Origin: Actinomadura sp. WMMA1423 | GTDB lineage: Bacteria; Actinomycetota; Actinomycetes; Streptosporangiales; Streptosporangiaceae | Assembly: GCF_006547145.1 (NCBI RefSeq) | Contig: NZ_CP041244.1 | Coordinates: 1,860,001-1,924,000 of the forward strand | Reading direction: 5' to 3' | DNA: 64,000 nt | Part shown: one piece after another, positions 44,587 to 52,889 of the stretch | How the letters are laid out: the number at the start of each line of letters is the position of its first letter | How positions within the stretch are numbered: the first letter of the stretch is position 1 | The notes under the pieces: model-generated | What the model was told of the DNA's origin: nothing | The model's input: only the letters and a program-made list of their open reading frames with translations | Databases searched by the model: none | Translations under genes and position numbers: made by a program

Positions 44587-45158
44587 GACCGCTCGTGCGC
44601 GGTCGGGTCCTCGCCGCGGTCGAGCGACTTCCACATGGCGGACGGGTCGTCCTCCGCCACCCGGCGCGGCGCCGCGCGCTCATAGCGGCCGGACATGCCG
44701 GGCCAGCGCGCGGAACGCACGGCGATGACCATTCCGGAGACCACGAGCACGACCCCGCCGGCGACCGACACCAGCCACCAAAGATTGACGTCCACCAAGG
44801 GATCCGCACCGAGCCGCAGCAGAGCGCTCTTCTCACCAGCGGCCGCCAGCACACTGGACCGCTGCACGGCCACCGTGGACGCGTAGGCGACACCAACCCC
44901 GAAAAGGGCGATGAGCACCCCCACACCAGCCCGAACGCGCCCCCGCGTGGCCAGCAGCGCCGCAAGCCCGGCAAGCCCGGCCCACCCAAGGGCCCCAGGC
45001 GCACCCCCAAGGTCGCCCCCGGTCAGGTGCAACGTGAACGGCGTGATGGACCCTTGCGCCTTGACCGTGGCCCAGCCCCGCCCAGCGGCAAGCAGAACAA
45101 GCCCGGCCCCCGCAGCGCACAACACCGCCGCCAGCCCACGCTCACGCCCAGGCGTCAC
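44583..45158 (-). CDS. TIGR02234 family tryptophan-associated membrane protein
   Basis: This 191-residue protein has four hydrophobic helices (LAAVLCAAGAGLVLLAAGRG, ALGWAGLAGLAALLA, GVGVLIALFGVGVAYAS, LVSVAGGVVLVVSGMVIAV) and a polar C-terminus. Together with its position before trpC it matches TIGR02234, a membrane family that in actinobacteria almost always lies between trpE and trpC. The role is not established. Here trpE is not upstream; the gene is instead preceded by 777 bp of non-coding, repeat-rich DNA. The GTG at 45158 is the first plausible start; the frame remains open upstream through the repeat array but that part has no membrane or domain character. Confidence 0.83.
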   Translation of the reverse strand: MTPGRERGLAAVLCAAGAGLVLLAAGRGWATVKAQGSITPFTLHLTGGDLGGAPGALGWAGLAGLAALLATRGRVRAGVGVLIALFGVGVAYASTVAVQRSSVLAAAGEKSALLRLGADPLVDVNLWWLVSVAGGVVLVVSGMVIAVRSARWPGMSGRYERAAPRRVAEDDPSAMWKSLDRGEDPTAHERS

Positions 45159-45727
45159 AACGAGCCCCGTTCCCCACCATCGGACGTTCCCACGGACATG
45201 GCCCGAGTTTATTGCAGCCCCCCGCCCCGCACCGACCGCGCCCCCAAGGGCCACCAGCCCAAAGACAACCCCGCACCGAACACGACCCCCGAGACCGCAC
45301 AACCCAGACCGTGAGCCCAAGCTCCGCCACCCACTACCCGCGAAGCCAAGGACCACCGCCCCAAAGCCCGCACCCAGCACCCCTGCCGAGCCCAAGACCG
45401 CCAGGCCCGAAGCCCCCATGCACGAACCACAAAGCCAAGGGCCCCCGGGCCCAAAGGCAAGCCCCCCACCACAGACGCCCGGCCCAGAGCCAAAGACACC
45501 CATGCACCAACCGCAAAGCCAAGGGCCGCCAGGCCCGAAGGCAAGCCCCGCACCCAACAAGCCCCAGGGACCCCCATGCACAAACCGCGAAGCCAAGGGC
45601 CGCCAGGCCCAAAGGCAAGCCCCGCAGCAGACGCGAGGCCCAGGGCCGCCAGGCCCGAAGGCCGCCCCGCCCGGGAGGGGCGCACCTACCTCAGCCGGTG
45701 CCGCAACCCCGCAACAACAGGAAGATC
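45159..45727. other. C/A-rich, G-poor non-coding region upstream of the TIGR02234 gene
   Basis: No gene is supported. Like 7338-8530, the plus strand is rich in C and A and poor in G over long runs, so minus-strand transcripts are G-rich. All frames stay open for hundreds of bases only because of composition and the internal repeats. The middle (45395-45667) is a tandem repeat array. In many actinobacteria this position holds trpE. Confidence 0.65.
45395..45667. repeat. degenerate tandem repeat array sharing the GGGCC hairpin core
   Basis: At least three units of about 68-85 bp are visible, each containing CCATGCAC, then AACC(G/A)CxAAGCCAAGG, then GGGCCGCCAGGCCC(G/A)AAGGC, then AAGCCCC. Unit starts are near 45417, 45501 and 45575, with partial units on both sides (45395 and 45641). 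The GGGCC-GCCA-GGCCC core is the same hairpin that ends the structured repeat at 45838-45851 and 8641-8654. The core is preserved better than the spacers. One unit has a variant core, GGGCCCCCGGGCCC. Confidence 0.7.
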
Positions 45728-45876
45728 GGCGATCGCGTCCAAAGGCAGGTTCGAGCGAAGCAAGAACCTGATCGCGAAGCGAGCCGCAAGGCGAGACGAA
45801 GCGATGCCAGCGATCGCCAGCGTTTATCGACGATGGAGGGCCGCCAGGCCCGAAGGAGGAGAAAAACGCAATTAAA
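45728..45876. repeat. structured 3' repeat element, copy B (downstream of cspA)
   Basis: This is the second full copy of the element described at 8531-8675. Pairing: outer stem GGCGATCGC/GCGATCGCC (45728-45736/45810-45818), hairpin I CAGGTTC/GAACCTG (45746-45752/45764-45770), hairpin II ATCGC/GCGAT with the GCC-GCAA-GGC cap, and terminal hairpin GGGCC/GGCCC (45838-45851). Where copy A has T-A in the outer stem and A-T in hairpin I, this copy has C-G and G-C. It follows cspA and its terminator; the T-rich tail of that terminator (minus strand TTTAATTGCGTTTTT) is shared with the element's edge. Confidence 0.75.
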
Positions 45877-45915
45877 CAGAGCCCGCCTCCCCCTGGCGGT
45901 GGGGGGCGGGCTCTG
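45877..45915 (-). terminator. cspA terminator
   Basis: CAGAGCCCGCC (45877-45887) pairs with GGCGGGCTCTG (45905-45915) and the stem extends inward with one mismatch. On the minus strand it is followed by TTTAATTGCGTTTTT, so it is a good intrinsic terminator, 20 bp beyond the cspA stop. Confidence 0.9.
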
Positions 45916-45935
45916 CCACGTACGGCTGGCGGGCG

Positions 45936-46142
45936 TTACAGGGGGACGACCTGGTCGGCCTGCGGGCCACGGTTACCCTGCGTGACCTCGAACTGGACGC
46001 GCTGGTTCTCGTCCAGGGTGCGGTACCCGGAGCTCTGGATGGCCGAGTAGTGCACGAAGACGTCCGGCCCGCCGCCGTCCACGGCGATGAAGCCGAAGCC
46101 CTTCTCGGCGTTGAACCACTTCACGGTGCCCTGCTGGGGCAT
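45936..46142 (-). CDS. cold-shock protein (CspA family)
   Basis: The 68-residue protein is one cold-shock OB-fold domain that binds single-stranded RNA/DNA and melts mRNA structure. RNP1 is KGFGFIAV and RNP2 is DVFVHYSAI; the opening [11 protein letters not shown] and the C-terminal [15 protein letters not shown] are typical of actinobacterial CspA proteins. The ATG at 46142 is preceded by AAGGAGAAAG. The 247 bp upstream contain an intrinsic-terminator-like hairpin (46242-46267), so cspA either has a promoter in the last 100 bp or a regulated leader. Confidence 0.97.
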   Translation of the reverse strand: MPQQGTVKWFNAEKGFGFIAVDGGGPDVFVHYSAIQSSGYRTLDENQRVQFEVTQGNRGPQADQVVPL

Positions 46143-46241
46143 GTCTTTCTCCTTGCGGCAAAACCTGGGCCCACACCTCGCGGGCCCGTGCGGTCGCTGC
46201 GGAACGCTCTCGCCCCCGGTACGGTCCCGGAAAAGCCAAAA

Positions 46242-46267
46242 CGCCCGCTGCCATCAGTTCGCGGGCG
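46242..46267 (-). terminator. intrinsic terminator in the region upstream of cspA
   Basis: CGCCCGC (46242-46248) and GCGGGCG (46261-46267) pair with a 12-base loop; on the minus strand the stem is followed by TTTTGGCTTTT. It is 122 bp past the TIGR03085 stop and 100 bp before cspA, so it may end the former's transcript or act as an attenuator for cspA. Confidence 0.7.
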
Positions 46268-46389
46268 CCTGAACGATCGAGAACCACGACTGCAACCGAC
46301 CGCCCCACCGTATCACCGGTTCCACGTAAAGCGGAGGAGCGGCATCACTTGCGTTTCTCCTCTCGGCGAACCGTGCCGTTACCTGCCCG

Positions 46390-47109
46390 TTAAAGACTCC
46401 AACCCGTCTCGGTCAGGGTCTTGACAGCGTCCGTGGCGCCGGTGAGGCGGACCCTCGCGACGTCCCTGCGGCCCAGTGCCCACAGGACCAGCTCGCCTAC
46501 CGGGCCGTGCACGCGCACGGCGCCGCGGCCGCCGCCCGACACCCGGGCGGCCCGCCCGTCAGGCTGGACGAACGTTACCTCGACCTGAACTTTTCGTAGG
46601 ACAAAGCGGGCAATTCTTATCCTGCGCCAGAGAAGTTCTTCGAGTTCCGGCGAGATGTCCCTGGGCTCCCAGTCGGGACGGGCGCGCCGGACGTCCTCAT
46701 GGTGAACAAAGAACTCGACGGCGTTGGCGTTTTTGTCGACTCCGGGAAGGGCGTAGGGCGAGAACTTCGGCGGTCCCTGCGCGAACCGTTCCACCAGCCG
46801 CTCGAACGGGACGGCGCGGGCCGTCCGCCGCCGCACCCGCTCGGTGTAGAACGACAGCGGGGGCAGCAGGATCCCGGGCGCCGCGTCGGGGCGCCCCTCG
46901 CGGACGACCAGATGGGCGGCCAGGTCGCGGGCGGTCCAGCCCGCGCACTCGGTGGCCGCGTCCGGCCCCGCCTCGGCCAGCGCGGCGGCCAGCAGCAGCC
47001 GTTCGCGGCGGACCGGGCCGGGGTCCGCCGGGCCGGAGGCGTCCTGCTGAGGGGCGGGAACGTCCTGCTTCCGGGCGGACGGCGCGGAGCGGTCCTCGGG
47101 CGTGCTCAT
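46390..47109 (-). CDS. TIGR03085 family protein (mycothiol-dependent/DinB-like fold)
   Basis: The 239-residue product matches TIGR03085, an actinobacterial family related to mycothiol maleylpyruvate isomerase and DinB-like four-helix bundles. Visible segments: RERLLLAAALAEAGPDAATECAGWTARDLAAHLVVREGRPD (quoted in idea: the TxCxGWTxxDLAAHL motif), SFYTERVRRR, FFVHHEDVRRARPDW and the C-terminal domain VRVHGPVGELVLWALGRRD. The His in AAHL and the HHED motif are likely metal ligands. A charged 35-residue N-terminus precedes the bundle. The substrate is unknown. It is divergent from the ABC exporter genes. Confidence 0.87.
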   Translation of the reverse strand: MSTPEDRSAPSARKQDVPAPQQDASGPADPGPVRRERLLLAAALAEAGPDAATECAGWTARDLAAHLVVREGRPDAAPGILLPPLSFYTERVRRRTARAVPFERLVERFAQGPPKFSPYALPGVDKNANAVEFFVHHEDVRRARPDWEPRDISPELEELLWRRIRIARFVLRKVQVEVTFVQPDGRAARVSGGGRGAVRVHGPVGELVLWALGRRDVARVRLTGATDAVKTLTETGWSL

Positions 47110-47247
47110 CGACCGATCGTAGGCCGTGGCGGGGCGGCCGGGAATAAGCGCCCCGGCCGGATGGTAGGCACTATCCAGCCCCGCAAACCCCCCGCCGCGG
47201 TCCCACGGGGGCCAGTTCCCGGGCGCCGCCGTGATCGAGGAGTCGCC

Positions 47248-49113
47248 GTGCCACCTGCGTCCAGACGCGTCAGCCCCCATGTCCTCAGGGAGGGCATGGG
47301 CGTCCTGTGGGTGGCGGTGAGGGCCGAGCCGCGGGTGTTCGCGCTGTCGGTGCTCGCGAGCGCGCTGTACGCGGCGATGACCGTGGGCACCGCGCAGGTC
47401 CTCGGCTGGGCGACCGGCCACGTGGTGCTGCCCGCGTTCGAGTCCGGGCGCACGACCGCCGGGGCGCTGGCCGGGGCCGCCGCCCTCATCCTGGCCGTGG
47501 CGCTGCTCAAGGCCCTCGGCGTCGCGGGGCGCCGGTTCTACGCGGGGCTCATGCAGTACCGCCTGCAGGCGTCCTACCGGCGCTCGGTGACCCGGCAGTA
47601 CCTGCGGCTTCCGCTGGCGTGGCACCACCGGCACCCGACCGGGCAGCTGCTGTCGAACGCCAACGCCGACGTCGAGGCGGTGTGGGCGCCGATCGCGCCG
47701 CTGCCGATGGCCGTCGGCGTGGTGTTCATGCTGCTGATCGCCGCGGTGTCGATCCTGTTCACCGACGTGGTCGTGGCGGGGGTCGGGTTCCTGGTGTTCC
47801 CGGCGGTCGCCCTCATCAACGTGGTGTACCAGCGGCGGCTGTCCCCGGTGGCGACCCGCGCGCAGCAGCTGCGCGCGGAGGTCAGCGAGGTCGCGCACGA
47901 GAGCTTCGAGGGCGGCCTGGTGGTCAAGACCCTCGGCCGGGAGTCGGCGGAGACCGAGCGGTTCGCCGAGCGCGCGCGGGAGCTGCGGGACGCCAACATC
48001 GCGGTCGGCCGCATCCGCGGACTGTTCGACCCGGTGCTGGAGGCGCTGCCGAACCTCGGGGTGCTGGCCGTCCTGCTGATCGGGTCGGTGCGGCTGGACT
48101 CGGGCGCGATGTCGCCGGGCGACCTGGTGAACGTGGCCTACCTGTTCACGCTGCTGTCGTGGCCGATCCGGGCGCTGGGGTGGGTGCTCGGCGAGGTGCC
48201 GCGCAGCGTCGTCGGATGGAGGCGTGTCCGCGGCGTGCTGGACGCGACCGGGTCCCTGCCGTTCGGCGACGCCTCGCTGGACCGTTCCGGGGGCGCGGCG
48301 ACCGAGCTCCAGGTCCGGGAGGTGAGGTTCGCCTACGAGACATCAGGCGGAGAAGGGGCGGGCGGAGAGGGCGCGCGGCGCCGCGTCCTGCACGACGTCT
48401 CGTTCGCCGCCGCGCCCGGCCGGACGATCGCGGTCGTCGGGCCGACGGGGTCGGGCAAGTCGACGCTCACCTCGCTGCTGGTCCGGCTGGTCGACCCCGC
48501 GGACGGTTCGGTCCTGCTGGACGGCGTCGACCTGAGGGACGTGAGGCGCGGCGGGGTCGCGGCGACGGCGGCGCTCGTCCCGCAGCAGACGTTCCTGTTC
48601 GACGACACCGTGCGCGGCAACGTGACGCTCGGCCTCGACGTCCCGGACGAGCGGGTCTGGGAGGCGCTGCGCCTCGCCCAGGCCGAGGGGTTCGTCGCGG
48701 CGCTCGCGGACGGGCTCGACACGAGGGTCGGCGAGCGGGGGGCGACGCTGTCGGGCGGCCAGCGCCAGCGGCTGGCGCTGGCGCGGGCGCTGGTGCGCCG
48801 GCCCCGGCTGCTCGTCCTGGACGACGCGACGTCCAGCGTCGACCCGCAGGTCGAGGCGCGCATCCTGCACAGCCTGCGGGAGGCGCAGTCGGAGGAGGCC
48901 GGCGGCGCGACCGTCGTGGTCGTCGCCTACCGCAAGGCCACGATCGCGCTGGCCGACGAGGTCGTCTACATGGAGCACGGCCGCGTCGTCGCGCGCGGCT
49001 CCCACGCGGAACTGCTGGAGAGCTCGGAGGGCTACCGCAACCTCGTCAACGCCTACGAGCGGGCGGAGGCCGAGCAGGAAGCGGTCGAGGGCGGCGAGGA
49101 GGCCCTGGCATGA
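47248..49113 (+). CDS. ABC exporter half-transporter, degenerate ATPase site
   Basis: This 621-residue half-transporter has six membrane helices (about 20-300) followed by an ATPase domain: Walker A GPTGSGKST, Q-loop LVPQQTFLF, signature TLSGGQRQRLALARAL. Two catalytic residues are altered: Walker B ends LVLDDATSSVD, with Asp in place of the catalytic Glu, and the switch His is replaced (VVAYRKATIAL). Its partner has both residues intact, the pattern of heterodimeric type IV exporters such as TM287/288 and BmrCD. GTG 47248 is chosen since GAGGAG lies five bases upstream. The stop overlaps the partner's ATG (ATGA). Confidence 0.93.
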   Translation: MPPASRRVSPHVLREGMGVLWVAVRAEPRVFALSVLASALYAAMTVGTAQVLGWATGHVVLPAFESGRTTAGALAGAAALILAVALLKALGVAGRRFYAGLMQYRLQASYRRSVTRQYLRLPLAWHHRHPTGQLLSNANADVEAVWAPIAPLPMAVGVVFMLLIAAVSILFTDVVVAGVGFLVFPAVALINVVYQRRLSPVATRAQQLRAEVSEVAHESFEGGLVVKTLGRESAETERFAERARELRDANIAVGRIRGLFDPVLEALPNLGVLAVLLIGSVRLDSGAMSPGDLVNVAYLFTLLSWPIRALGWVLGEVPRSVVGWRRVRGVLDATGSLPFGDASLDRSGGAATELQVREVRFAYETSGGEGAGGEGARRRVLHDVSFAAAPGRTIAVVGPTGSGKSTLTSLLVRLVDPADGSVLLDGVDLRDVRRGGVAATAALVPQQTFLFDDTVRGNVTLGLDVPDERVWEALRLAQAEGFVAALADGLDTRVGERGATLSGGQRQRLALARALVRRPRLLVLDDATSSVDPQVEARILHSLREAQSEEAGGATVVVVAYRKATIALADEVVYMEHGRVVARGSHAELLESSEGYRNLVNAYERAEAEQEAVEGGEEALA

Positions 49114-50927
49114 CGACGGTGACCGACACGGCGGCCTCGAAGCCGAGCGCGCCGGGACTGAGCGACACCGCCGCGGAGGGCGCGCTCAGCACGCTGCGGC
49201 GCGGGCTGCGGCTGAGCCCGGAGTTCCGGGCCGGCCTGGCCGGGACGCTGGCGCTCGCACTGGTGTCGACGGCCGGGCGGGTGGTGGTGCCCGTCGCCGT
49301 CCAGCAGACGATCGACAAGGGCCTCGGCCGCCCGGACGGCCCCGACCTGGCCTTCATCCGGACGGCGGTGCTGCTGTGCGCGGCGGCCGTCCTGGTGACG
49401 GCCGTGTGCGCGTACCTGATGAACGTGCGCCTGTACAGGACGTCCGAGGGCGGCCTGGCGTCGCTGCGGGTGCGGGCGTTCCGGCACGTCCACGACCTGT
49501 CGATGCTCACCCAGAGCGGGGAGCGGCGGGGCGCGCTGGTGTCGCGGGTGACCGGCGACGTCGACCAGATCAGCCAGTTCATGCAGTCGGGCGGGCTGAT
49601 GTTCATCGTCTCGATCGGGCAGCTGGTCGTGGCGAGCGTGCTGATGGTCGTCTACTCGTGGCCGCTGGCGCTGCTGGTGTGGGCGGCGTTCGTGCCGCTG
49701 GCGTTCGCGCTGCGCCGCTTCCAGCGGATCCTGTCGAAGGCGTACATGGGGGTCCGGGAGCGGATGGGCGACCTGCTGGCGGCGGTCAGCGAGTCGGTCG
49801 TGGGCGCCCCGGTGATCCGCGCCTACGCCTCGGAGGAGCGCACCGGCCGGCGGGTGGACGAGACCGTGGAGTCCTACCGGTCGGCGCAGACCCGGGCGCA
49901 GGCGATGGTCGCGCTCACGTTCCCGGTCAGCGAGCTGGTGGCGGCGCTCGCCACCGCCGCCGTCGTGATCGCCGGGACGCTGCTCGGCGTCGCCGGGGAG
50001 CTGTCGGCCGGGCGGCTGGTCGCGTTCCTGTTCCTGGTCACGCTGTTCGTCAGCCCGATGCAGACCGCCACCGAGGTCCTGAACGAGGCGCAGAACGCGA
50101 TCGCGGGCTGGCGGCGTGTGCTCGGCGTGCTGGACACCGTCCCGGACGTCGCCGACCCGGGCGAGAAGGGCGAGGCGCTGCCGCGCGGCCCCATCGAGGT
50201 GAGGTTCGAGTCGGTGGGCTTCGCCTACCCGGGCGGGCCGCCCGTCCTGCACGACGTGAGCGTCGGCATCGCGCCGCGCAGCCGCGTCGCGATCGTCGGG
50301 CAGACCGGGTCGGGCAAGACGACGTTCGCCAAGCTCCTCACCCGGCTGATGGACCCGGTGTCCGGCCGGGTCCTCGTGGACGGCGTGCCGCTCGACCGCG
50401 TCCGGTTCTCGTCGCTGCGCGAGCGGATCGTCATGGTGCCGCAGGACGGGTTCCTGTTCGACGCCTCGCTCGCCGACAACATCCGTTACGGGCGGCCTGA
50501 CGCGTCCGACGGCGACCTCGTCCTCGCGCTGACCGAGCTGGGCCTCGCCGACTGGCTGGACGGCCTGCCGCAGGGCCTCGCCACGCCCGTCGGCCAGCGC
50601 GGGGAGTCGCTGTCGGCGGGCGAGCGCCAGCTCGTCGCGCTGGCCCGCGCCTACATCGCCGACCCGGACCTGCTCGTCCTGGACGAGGCGACCTCCGCGG
50701 TGGACCCGGCGACCGAGGTCCGGCTCCAGCGGGCGCTGGACGGGGTGACGCGGGGCCGGACGGCGATCTCGATCGCGCACCGGCTGTCCACGGCCGAGGC
50801 GGCGGACGAGGTGATCGTCTTCGAGGCGGGGCGGATCGTCCAGCGCGGACCGCACACCGAACTCGTCGCCGAGCCCGGCGTCTACGCCGATCTGCACGCC
50901 TCCTGGATCGCCCAGCGGAGCCTGTGA
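49110..50927 (+). CDS. ABC exporter half-transporter, intact ATPase site
   Basis: The 605-residue partner has six membrane helices and an ATPase domain with Walker A GQTGSGKTT, Q-loop MVPQDGFLF, signature SLSAGERQLVALARAY, Walker B LLVLDEATSAVD with catalytic Glu, and switch His in ISIAHRLST. With the upstream product it should form a heterodimer with one competent and one degenerate site. Such exporters move drugs, lipids or peptides; the cargo is unknown. The coding start overlaps the previous stop by four bases. Signature LSAGERQ rather than LSGGQRQ is common in this subfamily. Confidence 0.94.
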   Translation: MTTVTDTAASKPSAPGLSDTAAEGALSTLRRGLRLSPEFRAGLAGTLALALVSTAGRVVVPVAVQQTIDKGLGRPDGPDLAFIRTAVLLCAAAVLVTAVCAYLMNVRLYRTSEGGLASLRVRAFRHVHDLSMLTQSGERRGALVSRVTGDVDQISQFMQSGGLMFIVSIGQLVVASVLMVVYSWPLALLVWAAFVPLAFALRRFQRILSKAYMGVRERMGDLLAAVSESVVGAPVIRAYASEERTGRRVDETVESYRSAQTRAQAMVALTFPVSELVAALATAAVVIAGTLLGVAGELSAGRLVAFLFLVTLFVSPMQTATEVLNEAQNAIAGWRRVLGVLDTVPDVADPGEKGEALPRGPIEVRFESVGFAYPGGPPVLHDVSVGIAPRSRVAIVGQTGSGKTTFAKLLTRLMDPVSGRVLVDGVPLDRVRFSSLRERIVMVPQDGFLFDASLADNIRYGRPDASDGDLVLALTELGLADWLDGLPQGLATPVGQRGESLSAGERQLVALARAYIADPDLLVLDEATSAVDPATEVRLQRALDGVTRGRTAISIAHRLSTAEAADEVIVFEAGRIVQRGPHTELVAEPGVYADLHASWIAQRSL

Positions 50928-51008
50928 CAGGTTCCACAGGGCTGCTTCCTGGGTAAACGCGGGCTAAAGCACTTGCCCGATATCTGGTTGGGTGCGCATT
51001 CTGCTGGG

Positions 51009-52265
51009 GTGAGCAACGAGGTCGTGTTGGAATCGGCGGGCACGCTGCACGGTCAGCTGCAGCGGGGACTCGGAAGGGCCGCGCGCCGCGCGGCGGACAC
51101 GCGCGGCGCGGGCGAGTACGTGTACGCCTGCGTCCGGCGTGATCCACGCTGGGATCGGCAGTGCGAGTCGCGGCGGCTCTACTACGCCCGGTTGATGGTG
51201 GATCTCGAGCTGCCCGCCGGGCCGGTCGCGGAGCACCTGTTCGATCCGTCCGACCACACCGACCCCGACGAGTGGCGGGTCGACCTGGCGCTGGGCGTGC
51301 TGGCCGACCTGGTGCGGCTGAGCCGGCGGGAGGCCGCCGCGCCGCTGCGCCGGTACGCCGAGGAGGGCGCGCAGTGGTTCGACGCGGTCGCCGAGCTCAT
51401 CGACCTCGGGGACCCCTCGCTCGCGGCGGGCCTGGACTCCCTGGTCGCGGCGCGGTGCGACGACGCCGACCTGGCGCTGCTGGTCCCGGGCCGGTACAAC
51501 CCGGTGATCGAGGCGTGGGCGGCGCGGCAGCCGCGGGTGGCCGAGGCGCTGGCGCGGCAGCGGGAGGCGGGCCGGGCGGCTCGCCGCGCGATGGTCCCCG
51601 CCTCCGGCCGGGAGGAGCAGAGCGAGGCCGAGCTGCTGGACCTCGCGCGGCGCCGCGGCGAGGGCGCCATAGCGGCGATATTCGAGCTGGGGCGCCGCCG
51701 GACGCTCGCGCTGCTGGACCTCGCGGAGGAACTGCTGCCCCAGCGGCCGAGCAGGTTCGGCGGGGCGGTGTGCCGGGCGCTGCGGGAGTACGGGCCGGAG
51801 ACGCTGCCGCGGGCGCGGATGTGGGCCGCGGAGCGGGGCGGGTGCGCCGACATGGGGCTGCGCATCCTCGCCCGCTACGGGACCCGCCAGGACATCCCGC
51901 TGCTGATGGACGAGCTGAACGGCGCCGTCGCCCGGCGCGACTGGGCGGACGCCGCGAGCCCGATCGAGGGGCTGGGGCGGCTGCGCGCGGGCGAGGCCGT
52001 CCCGCTGTTGAAGACCGCTTGGACCGAGTCCACCTACGCCTATCTGAGACCCCGCATCCTGACCGCGTTGACGAGAACCGCCCCGCACACCGCCGAGTCC
52101 TACACCGCCGAGGGGCTGTGGGACTGCGAGGAGGGCGTCCGGGCCGAGGCCGCCCGGACCGCGCCGCTGACCCGCGAGACGTCGCTGCGGCTGCGGCGGC
52201 TCCAGCACGACGAGGCCGAGGACCCCGGCGTCCGCGCCGCCGCCGGCGCCCGCCTGATGACCTGA
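51009..52265 (+). CDS. HEAT-repeat-like helical protein of unknown function
   Basis: The 418-residue protein is almost all helix and contains Arg/Leu/Ala-rich repeats of the HEAT type (ALGVLADLVRLSRREAAAPL, GSPIEGLGRLRAGEAVPLL-like unit, VRAEAARTAPLTRETSLRLR). No catalytic motif is visible. A conserved-looking N-terminal part reads YVYACVRRDPRWDRQCESR. HEAT proteins usually mediate protein contacts. The GTG at 51009 is the most likely start; an ATG at 50973 would add 12 residues that look non-coding. It is on the same strand as the ABC exporter, 81 bp downstream, and may be transcribed with it. Confidence 0.72.
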   Translation: MSNEVVLESAGTLHGQLQRGLGRAARRAADTRGAGEYVYACVRRDPRWDRQCESRRLYYARLMVDLELPAGPVAEHLFDPSDHTDPDEWRVDLALGVLADLVRLSRREAAAPLRRYAEEGAQWFDAVAELIDLGDPSLAAGLDSLVAARCDDADLALLVPGRYNPVIEAWAARQPRVAEALARQREAGRAARRAMVPASGREEQSEAELLDLARRRGEGAIAAIFELGRRRTLALLDLAEELLPQRPSRFGGAVCRALREYGPETLPRARMWAAERGGCADMGLRILARYGTRQDIPLLMDELNGAVARRDWADAASPIEGLGRLRAGEAVPLLKTAWTESTYAYLRPRILTALTRTAPHTAESYTAEGLWDCEEGVRAEAARTAPLTRETSLRLRRLQHDEAEDPGVRAAAGARLMT

Positions 52266-52402
52266 CCCCGCCTGGTGGCGGCCTGGACCGCATGGCGGCC
52301 TGAGCCCGGATGAACCTTCCCGGGGCGGGGCGCGTATTGCTCCCTCGAATCGCGTGTTTCAACCCCGGCGAATCGCGCGTCTCACCCTGGAGAGGAAGAG
52401 CG

Positions 52403-52882
52403 ATGGGTTCCCGACACCCCCTCGGCCTGATGAAGCTCGGCCTGACGAGGCTCCGCCCGAGCAGGCCCGGCCTCGTGAAGGCGCTGCCGCTGTGCGCCGC
52501 CGCGCTGGCGCTGCCGCTGGCGGCCGGCTGCTCGGCGAAGTCCGACGCGTCGGGCGGCGGCAAGGAGGCCAAGCCGGCGAGCCTGGCCGAGCTGGCGCAG
52601 CAGACGGACTGCTCCCTGACCGGCAAGCGCAAGGTCAAGGATCTGGAGCAGGGGAACTGCAAGACCTCCCGGGGACGCTACGTCCTGCTCAGCTTCACCT
52701 CCGACACCGGCATGAACGCCTGGCTGGCCGAGGCCAAGCCCTGGGGCGGGACGTACCTGGTGGGGGCCCGCTGGGTCGCGGTCAGCCAGCAGCAGACCCT
52801 GGAGTCGCTGCGCGGGGAGCTCGGCGGGAAGATCGTCCAGGGCGACAACCACGGGCCGGACCACGGCTCGGGGCACGGCTGA
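52403..52882 (+). CDS. small lipoprotein of unknown function
   Basis: The 159-residue protein has a signal peptide (KALPLCAAALALPLAAGCS) with lipobox Cys at about residue 42, then a short linker and a domain with TDCSLTGKRKVKDLEQGNC (two Cys, possibly a disulfide), RGRYVLLSFTSD and WVAVSQQQTLESLRGELGG. The end is His/Gly/Asp-rich (DNHGPDHGSGHG), perhaps metal-binding. The ATG at 52403 follows GAGGAAGAG. I do not recognise the family. It is convergent with the nucleosidase-like gene seven bases away. Confidence 0.72.
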   Translation: MGSRHPLGLMKLGLTRLRPSRPGLVKALPLCAAALALPLAAGCSAKSDASGGGKEAKPASLAELAQQTDCSLTGKRKVKDLEQGNCKTSRGRYVLLSFTSDTGMNAWLAEAKPWGGTYLVGARWVAVSQQQTLESLRGELGGKIVQGDNHGPDHGSGHG

Positions 52883-52889
52883 GCCGCGG

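Noticed and set aside
44583..45596. A much longer N-terminus for the TIGR02234 protein reading through the repeat array.
   Set aside because: The extension only translates the repeats (LAFGPGGPW-like units) and the family starts at the GTG 45158.
45395..45667. Tandem units considered as a CRISPR array.
   Set aside because: Unit length varies, repeats are degenerate, spacers resemble each other, and no cas gene is in the window.
47307..49109. A second open frame running through the whole first ABC exporter gene and joining the second, giving an apparent 1206-residue protein.
   Set aside because: The upstream part is Arg/Gly/Pro-rich with no domain; it is a GC-rich frame shadow. The ABC domains start cleanly at the ATG 49110.
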